A stretch of 18,838 bases of DNA from Paracoccus denitrificans (GTDB lineage: Bacteria > Pseudomonadota > Alphaproteobacteria > Rhodobacterales > Rhodobacteraceae): contig VAFL01000030.1 in the NCBI GenBank assembly GCA_005768755.1, positions 1-18,838 on the forward strand, written 5' to 3'. Under the pieces are notes generated by a model. The model saw nothing but the letters and a program-made list of their open reading frames with translations, did no database searches and was not told where the DNA came from. A program made the translations under genes and the position numbers. Positions 14,355 through 18,838 of the stretch are shown one piece after another (the stretch's first letter is position 1; every line of letters begins with the position of its first letter).

Positions 14355-15626
14355 ATGCCAATCACCAAGCGGGGAAAGACGTGGCACCTGCGGCGGCGGG
14401 TTCCGAAGCGCTATCGATCTGTTGACCGGCGCGAGGCGGTGTATCTGAGCCTGCATACCGATTCCGAAACCGTTGCGCGGCAAAAGGAACCGATCATCTG
14501 GCAGGAACAGATCAATTCCTGGGAGGCGCGGCTGGCCGGGAATTCTCAGGACGCCGAGGAACGATATGAGGCCGCGCTGAACCTCGCCCGGTTGCAGGGC
14601 TTGCGCTACCTGCCCGCCGCAAAGGTCGCTGAACTGCCGCGCGAAGCACTGCTGGAGCGGATCGAGCTGGTCCGGAAACAGGATGGCGTGGTCGACAAGC
14701 AGGCGGCTGCCGCAGCGCTTGGCGGCGTCTCCAAGCCACCGATCAGGATTTCCCGTGCGCTCGATCTCTATTGGGGGCTGGCGCGCGACAAGACCGTCGG
14801 GATGAGTGCCGATCAGGAACAAGTCTGGGCAAACCCGCGCAAGAAGGCGATCAAGAACCTGATCGCCATTACCGGCGACAAGCCCATTTCCGAGATCACG
14901 GCCGACGACATGCTCGATTTCCGCGACTGGTGGATGAACCGGATCACCGTCGAGGGGCTCTCGCCGGGCACCGCGAACAAGGACCTGACCCATCTGGGCG
15001 ACGTGCTTGGCACGGTCAATTCGATGAAGCGGCTTGGCCTGACCTTGCCGATGAGCGGATTGTCATTCAAGGAAATGGAAGCCGAACCGAGGATCGCTTA
15101 CAGCGATGACTGGATCCGGAACAAAATCCTGGCGGAAGGCGCGCTGGATGGGCTCAATGATGAAGCCCGCGCCATCGTGCTGATCATGATCAATACCGGT
15201 GCGCGACCAAGCGAGATCTGCAGGATGAGACAGCCCGAAATCCTTCTGGACGATGAGGTGCCGCATCTGTGCTTTGCCCCCATTGGCCGACGCCTCAAGA
15301 CACGCAATGCCCGCCGGCGCATTCCGCTGCTGGGTGTGGCGTTGGAGGCCCTGCGTCAATTTCCCGAGGGCATTCTGCGCTACCGTGAAAAGCCGGTCTC
15401 GGCGAGCGGCTGCATCAACAGCTATTTTACCGAGGATGGCCTGCGCGAGACAGAGGGCCATTCACTTTACAGCCTGCGGCATAATTTTGAGGATCGCATG
15501 CTGGAACAGAAGGTCGATGAACGCATCCGGCGCGATATTCTGGGCCATGCGCTCGGGCGTGAACGATACGGCCAGGGTGGATCCCTTCAGTTCATTCGCG
15601 ATCAGTTGGCGCCGATTGCCTTTTGA
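14355..15626 (+). CDS. int: tyrosine recombinase / phage-type integrase
   Basis: 423 residues. The N-terminus MPITKRGKTWHLRRRVPKRY is the short beta segment typical of alphaproteobacterial integrases with a DUF6538-like start. Residues of about 130-225 are the SAM-like core-binding domain (RALDLYWGLARDK ... GLSPGTANKDLTHLGDVLGT). The catalytic domain has R284 in NTGARPSEICRM, K315 in RRLKTRNARRRIPL, R375 in LYSLRHNFEDRM, H398 in ILGHALGRERYG and the presumed nucleophile Y405. The box II histidine position is a tyrosine (YSLRH), as in many relatives. GAGGGT lies before the ATG. It cuts and rejoins att sites to move the island. It overlaps the convergent gene by 25 bases at its 3' end. Confidence 0.87.
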   Translation: MPITKRGKTWHLRRRVPKRYRSVDRREAVYLSLHTDSETVARQKEPIIWQEQINSWEARLAGNSQDAEERYEAALNLARLQGLRYLPAAKVAELPREALLERIELVRKQDGVVDKQAAAAALGGVSKPPIRISRALDLYWGLARDKTVGMSADQEQVWANPRKKAIKNLIAITGDKPISEITADDMLDFRDWWMNRITVEGLSPGTANKDLTHLGDVLGTVNSMKRLGLTLPMSGLSFKEMEAEPRIAYSDDWIRNKILAEGALDGLNDEARAIVLIMINTGARPSEICRMRQPEILLDDEVPHLCFAPIGRRLKTRNARRRIPLLGVALEALRQFPEGILRYREKPVSASGCINSYFTEDGLRETEGHSLYSLRHNFEDRMLEQKVDERIRRDILGHALGRERYGQGGSLQFIRDQLAPIAF

Positions 15627-16015
15627 CGGGCAACCGCGCGGGCGCGTTCCAGCACGTCATTCGACAAGCGAGCCTCTTCGATGGCGATCTCTTTTTCCAG
15701 ACGCACGAACAGCGGCGCATAGACGGGATCATCCAGGACAAGCTGCGCAACCGTGTCAAGCGCCCTGCGCAGGCGATCGAGCTCGCCGTGAGCGCGGGGT
15801 GATGCAACAGGGCGGGGAACAGGCTTCGCACTCGACCTGCGCCCGAGCGGTATAGCCTGTGCCGATATGTTCGGTCTGCGAGCGAATGTTCGCGCCTGCT
15901 CAACCTGCTGTCCTGTCGCCACGACATACCTCTCCCGGTCCGCGCGGAGTGGGCTCCGGCGGCTCGTCTTCTGTTCTGCTCTGTGCCGGATTGTTTCCGG
16001 CTTGTCTGAGAGCAT
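15602..16015 (-). CDS. small plasmid/island-type hypothetical protein (137 aa)
   Basis: The N-terminal part is basic and probably disordered (ERYVVATGQQVEQARTFARR, then ISAQAIPLGRRS). The C-terminal half is helical: LDRLRRALDTVAQLVLDDPV, then YAPLFVRLEKEIAIEEARLS. I recall similar proteins near mobilisation or integration genes of alphaproteobacterial plasmids, without a function. No clear ribosome site precedes ATG 16015, so the start could lie further in. The frame is intact and the C-terminus runs tail-to-tail into the integrase gene. The long A/T-rich spacer 16016-16452 lies upstream. Confidence 0.55.
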   Translation of the reverse strand: MLSDKPETIRHRAEQKTSRRSPLRADRERYVVATGQQVEQARTFARRPNISAQAIPLGRRSSAKPVPRPVASPRAHGELDRLRRALDTVAQLVLDDPVYAPLFVRLEKEIAIEEARLSNDVLERARAVARQKAIGAN

Positions 16016-16241
16016 TTTAGAGGTATCGGAGAAAATGCCGAAGAGGGTGGTTCAGAAAAACATGCTGATTTATGTAGATTATCTGCCACAATTTTCGGAA
16101 ATCTCTGGTTTTTGTAATTCACTATGAATGAATAATCGGAAAACTACGAAAAGAAATAAAATAACGAAAACCGAAAATCCGGATTTTTGGGAAAAGAAAT
16201 AAAAAAACATAAAGACGACTCTTATTCCTGTGAAAAAGTAA

Positions 16242-16266
16242 AGAAAAAATCGTGCCGCAGGCGCGA
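16242..16266 (-). terminator. third terminator-like hairpin
   Basis: On the minus strand TCGCGCC, loop TGC, GGCACGA forms a 7-bp stem with one G-T pair, directly followed by TTTTTTCTTT. This is a standard intrinsic terminator shape. It lies before the promoter region of the 15602-16015 gene. Confidence 0.58.
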
Positions 16267-16283
16267 CACAGATGCGTCTTCGA

Positions 16284-16314
16284 AAAGATAAAAAGATTGA
16301 CCGCCGGAGGCGGT
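16284..16314 (-). terminator. second terminator-like hairpin
   Basis: On the minus strand ACCGCC, loop TCC, GGCGGT is a perfect 6-bp stem, followed by CAATCTTTTTATCTTTT. The T tract starts after a short gap, so its efficiency is uncertain. It would back up the first terminator. Confidence 0.5.
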
Positions 16315-16321
16315 GACGGAT

Positions 16322-16336
16322 CGCGGCCCTGCCGCG
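16322..16336. other. 6-bp GC hairpin between terminators
   Basis: CGCGGC and GCCGCG enclose the triloop CCT (top strand). No T tract follows on either strand at once, so it is not a standard terminator. It is the second member of the stack of hairpins when read from the protease gene. Confidence 0.5.
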
Positions 16337-16337
16337 C

Positions 16338-16377
16338 AGAGAAAAAGATAGAAAAGTGCTGGCCCGAAAGCCAGCAC
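16338..16377 (-). terminator. intrinsic terminator after the FtsH-like gene
   Basis: On the minus strand GTGCTGGC, loop TTTCGG, GCCAGCAC forms a perfect 8-bp stem, followed by TTTTCTATCTTTTTC. It lies about 75 bases past the protease stop codon at 16453-16455, where a terminator is expected. Confidence 0.72.
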
Positions 16378-16452
16378 ACATGCTTGGGAAGATCCGAAGA
16401 CACGTGAGGACCTTTTTTATGTCGGGATCATCGACGCCATTGGACGCCTTCT

Positions 16453-18684
16453 TCATGCAGGAGGTTCGCTGGGTTCATGGGAAGCCCTCATCAGCTCATG
16501 GTCAGCTTGATTCCGAGAAGTGGCTCCGATCTCATTGAGCCCTTCCGCATCATCGTCAGGCGGTCCGTCCACCATAACCCGCCTCAGCCAATTGCCGATC
16601 TCATCCTCATTGAACTCCCGTCTCTCCCGCAACTGGTCCGCCATCGCGCGCAGCAGCTGTTCGTGGCGCTGCAGAATACCAATCGCCCGTTTCTCGGCAT
16701 TCTCGAGCCGCAGGCGGATGCGATTGCGGGTGCCTGGATCACGCAGCAGGAATGTCGGGGGCGTGTCGGACCAGATGAGCCCCTCGCTGCCGAGGCCGAG
16801 CGAGGTGTCGATTGCGAGTGCCAGGTTGGTGGCGAGCGCCAGATCGGATTGCGCGTTGCCGCCGGCGCCGGAGGATGCCTGCCCGAGCACCAGGCGTTCC
16901 GCGGCGCGACCGGCGAGGATATGGGACAACTCGGCCTCGTGATCGGCGCGCAGGCCCTGGTGCGCGCCACCCCGGCGGTAGATCTCACCGCCGGTGGCCG
17001 AAACCAGGACGCGGGTGACGGTGCCGCGTCCGAGCGCCGCGCAGACGATGGCATGGCCGCATTCGTGAATGGCGATGCGCCGGTCGATGTTTTGGGTGTG
17101 TCCGTCATCGGTGACGCCGAGATGGCGGCGCAGCATTGCGGGGGTCAATGCGGTGCCATCGTGGCGGGCCTCGGCGCGCGCGGCGCGGATCGCAGCGTCG
17201 ATCTCTGCGGCCGACTGTCCGACCGCCTGTCGGGCGAGAATGCGCAGGGTATCCTCCGGGAATGCGGTGTGCAGATGGGTGTTCAGGATCCCGAAAATCG
17301 TGGCGGCATCCGGGAGGGACACGGAAATCTTGAGGTCAAATCGTCCGGGGCGCAGCACCGCCGGATCGACCAGTTCCGGGTGGTTGCAGCAGGCGACGAC
17401 CAGCACACCTTCGTCCCGGGCAATTGCGTCCATCTCGCCCAGGAATCCGTTGACGACCTGGGTGCGATAGCTGCGGCCGTGGTCATCGGCATCAACACGC
17501 GATCCGACGGCGTCGATCTCGTCGATGATCAGGATCGCCGGTGCCTGGCGGCGGGCGGCGGCGAAGGATTGGCGCATCTCGCGCAGCATATGTCCGAGAT
17601 GTCCGGCCGATTGCCATTCCGCGAAACTGGCGGTGACCGTGGCGATCCCCGCCGAGTTGCCCATGGCGCGGGCCAAATAGGTTTTGCCGGTGCCGGGTGG
17701 GCCGTAGAGCAGCATCGATCTCGAGAGCTCCGACCATGTGACATCGCCGCGCTGCCAGGATTGCAGATCGGCGACCAGGCGGCGGGCGGCGATCAGGCCC
17801 GGGCTGTCGCCGGTGAATTGATCGAGCGTCGGGCCGGTGCTGGGTCTGGTCGTGGCGGTGTTCATCCTGGTGAGGCGGTGCGCGACCTCCCGCGGGGTCG
17901 GTGCGCGCAGCGCCAGTTGCAGCGCGCGCTCGTCGATCCCGGCCAGCCGGTCATCGTCGGGCAAGGCGGCGCGGACCGCCGCCTCGTCGATGCGGCCGGT
18001 GGCGCTGTGGCTGTGACGCAGGAGCGCGATCAGCAGTTCGGCACTGAGCGGCGCCAGCGGCAGATGTGTGAGTGCGATATCGTGCAGGCTCTCCGGCAGG
18101 TCGTGGCGCTCCCCGACGAGGATCAGCAATGCGGCGTCGCGCGACAGCGCGAGATCGATCCTCTGTTGCGCTCGCTGCCGATCGTAGCTGGAGGCGTCCT
18201 CCTCCACGGTGCAGTCGACCAGCAGCAGGGCGTCGCGCGGGACCGTGTCGTGCAATTGCGTGGTGATCTCGCGTCTTTGGGAAAACCGGCGACCCGACAG
18301 GGTCTGGACCGCCGCGGAGACCTGGCTGGCGGCCACGCCGCTGATCACCGTGATCGCGCCCGGCTGGAATGCGGCGTGGAAGCCCTTCTCGCTGCCGAAT
18401 GTCGCGGCGAGGCGGACGTCGATGACCAACTTGCTGGTGCTGACAAGGCGTTTGCGCCGGGTCTCGCCCGAGATCAGCGTGGCCTCGGGATCGCCGCCGC
18501 CGGCACGGATCTCCTCGGCCAGGTCCTGCGGCAGATGTGGATAGCCCGGTGTGGTCAGCAGCGTGTCGAGCGGTGCCGGCGTTTTGGAAGGGTCTGTGAG
18601 GCGATTGGGGGATGCCATCTGCGCGATTGGGTTGCCTTGGTCCGCGTCAGGGGCGTCTTTTTTGATGAGGGCGTCCTGTGGCAT
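16453..18684 (-). CDS. soluble FtsH-like AAA+ ATPase / M41 zinc protease
   Basis: 743 residues. The central AAA+ module has Walker A GPPGTGKT (328-335), Walker B ILIIDEIDA (384-392) and the second region of homology LVDPAVLRPGRFD (438-450). The C-terminal M41 domain has HECGH (540-544) as the zinc motif and D614 in GGNAQSDLALATN as the expected third ligand. Unlike FtsH there is no membrane segment. Residues of about 75-270 look like a degenerate NTPase domain (ITVISG without the Walker lysine, then ALLLVDCTVEED). By family it unfolds and cuts proteins in an ATP-driven ring, here in the cytosol; substrates are unknown. Similar proteins occur on alphaproteobacterial plasmids and islands. The frame is open from the ATG up to the IS3 junction 42 bases upstream, so the N-terminus or promoter may have been cut off. 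Confidence 0.85.
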   Translation of the reverse strand: MPQDALIKKDAPDADQGNPIAQMASPNRLTDPSKTPAPLDTLLTTPGYPHLPQDLAEEIRAGGGDPEATLISGETRRKRLVSTSKLVIDVRLAATFGSEKGFHAAFQPGAITVISGVAASQVSAAVQTLSGRRFSQRREITTQLHDTVPRDALLLVDCTVEEDASSYDRQRAQQRIDLALSRDAALLILVGERHDLPESLHDIALTHLPLAPLSAELLIALLRHSHSATGRIDEAAVRAALPDDDRLAGIDERALQLALRAPTPREVAHRLTRMNTATTRPSTGPTLDQFTGDSPGLIAARRLVADLQSWQRGDVTWSELSRSMLLYGPPGTGKTYLARAMGNSAGIATVTASFAEWQSAGHLGHMLREMRQSFAAARRQAPAILIIDEIDAVGSRVDADDHGRSYRTQVVNGFLGEMDAIARDEGVLVVACCNHPELVDPAVLRPGRFDLKISVSLPDAATIFGILNTHLHTAFPEDTLRILARQAVGQSAAEIDAAIRAARAEARHDGTALTPAMLRRHLGVTDDGHTQNIDRRIAIHECGHAIVCAALGRGTVTRVLVSATGGEIYRRGGAHQGLRADHEAELSHILAGRAAERLVLGQASSGAGGNAQSDLALATNLALAIDTSLGLGSEGLIWSDTPPTFLLRDPGTRNRIRLRLENAEKRAIGILQRHEQLLRAMADQLRERREFNEDEIGNWLRRVMVDGPPDDDAEGLNEIGATSRNQADHELMRASHEPSEPPA

Positions 18685-18726
18685 GCGAGCCTGTGGATCC
18701 GTCTCGCTCTCCTGCCCGGCGAAAAC

Positions 18727-18838
18727 TGATCCTCCCCCGCTGAAGTGGTCCGCCGCAATAGTTAGGAAACGGAGGATTGAAGATGGGAACGAAGCGGCCG
18801 AAACCGGAAGAGATTATATCGAAACTGCGGCAGGTTGA
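18727..18838 (+). mobile_element. IS3-family insertion sequence, 5' end (right copy)
   Basis: It begins with TGATCCTCCCCCGCTGAAG at 18727 and is the inverted counterpart of bases 1-97, with two mismatches noticed over the shared length. It reads out of the window to the right. It inserted 42 bases upstream of the annotated start of the FtsH-like gene. The target duplication cannot be checked because the other end is outside. Confidence 0.85.
18783..18838 (+). CDS. IS3-family transposase OrfA, N-terminal fragment (right copy)
   Basis: It starts MGTKRPKPEEIISKLRQV, the standard OrfA opening with the helix-turn-helix segment to follow, and continues past the window end. GGAGG lies 8 bases before the ATG. 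The proline at residue 8 is the usual family residue, whereas the left copy has leucine. Confidence 0.82.
   Translation, partial: MGTKRPKPEEIISKLRQV

Larger units (their letters stand above)
16016..16452. other. A-rich intergenic spacer with stacked hairpins
   Basis: This 437-base stretch has no convincing gene. Bases 16120-16250 are A-rich on the top strand and include the palindrome AAAATCCGGATTTT (16174-16187). Bases 16250-16377 hold four short GC-rich hairpins with A-rich linkers. The open frames across it on the minus strand run through the hairpins and are rich in F and S, so I do not accept them. It separates the protease gene from the small gene at 15602-16015. Confidence 0.6.

Noticed and set aside
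16250..16377. CRISPR array or CsrA-sponge RNA
   Set aside because: The hairpins differ in sequence and there is no repeat-spacer structure; only one loop has GGA.
16079..16456. Minus-strand frame MKKASNGVDDPDIKK overlapping the protease stop as ATGA
   Set aside because: The start arrangement is attractive, but the frame runs through the terminator hairpins and T-rich DNA and gives F/S-rich, low-information protein.
16477..18729. 750-codon open frame on the + strand
   Set aside because: It is the exact antisense of the FtsH-like gene, which has clear Walker and HECGH motifs; the + frame shows no recognisable domain and is an effect of high GC.

Overview
The window looks like an accessory island from a GC-rich alphaproteobacterium, probably of the Rhodobacteraceae (Rhodobacter/Paracoccus-like). 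The clues are codon use, the style of the phage genes, and the small proteins typical of that group. Its two ends are inverted, nearly identical 5' ends of one IS3-family element (1-97 and 18727-18838). Each reads outward, so about 18.6 kb of unrelated DNA lies between two IS copies.

Region 1 (98-8471) is a decayed lambda-like/GTA-like prophage on the + strand. In order it holds the tail of an adenine methyltransferase, a broken C5-cytosine methyltransferase with two tail remnants, a DUF7220-like membrane protein remnant, part of a portal gene, an intact head-tail joining gene, a frameshifted DUF6441 gene, a fused tail gene remnant and a frameshifted DUF2793/C1q-like tail fibre, and a conserved small protein. 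Between the broken phage genes, on the - strand, sit mostly intact non-phage genes: a small two-repeat protein, a DUF1413-like protein, a DUF429 RNase H-fold protein, a DUF2971 protein and a 67-residue protein. An 853-bp IS5-family (IS427-group) element has inserted at 6068-6920.

Region 2 (8623-13461) is the most interesting part. It is a two-gene operon with a 4-base overlap. The first gene encodes a RecD-like SF1 helicase with a DUF4145/HEPN-like N-terminus and a tandemly duplicated, unnamed C-terminal domain. The second encodes a TPR-like protein ending in S1/cold-shock-like OB folds. I read the pair as a candidate conflict (defence) module related to TOTE-type systems. A 45-codon ORF overlaps the 3' end.

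Region 3 (13488-16015) carries a ParDE toxin-antitoxin pair with a good promoter, a tyrosine integrase preceded by a 10-bp direct repeat, and a convergent small plasmid/island-type gene.

Region 4 (16016-18726) has an A-rich spacer holding a stack of short GC hairpins, several of them terminator-like on the - strand. Next comes a soluble FtsH-like AAA+/M41 metalloprotease gene whose upstream region is cut by the right-hand IS.

No tRNA, rRNA or CRISPR array was seen. All family assignments come from reading motifs by eye; no database search was possible.
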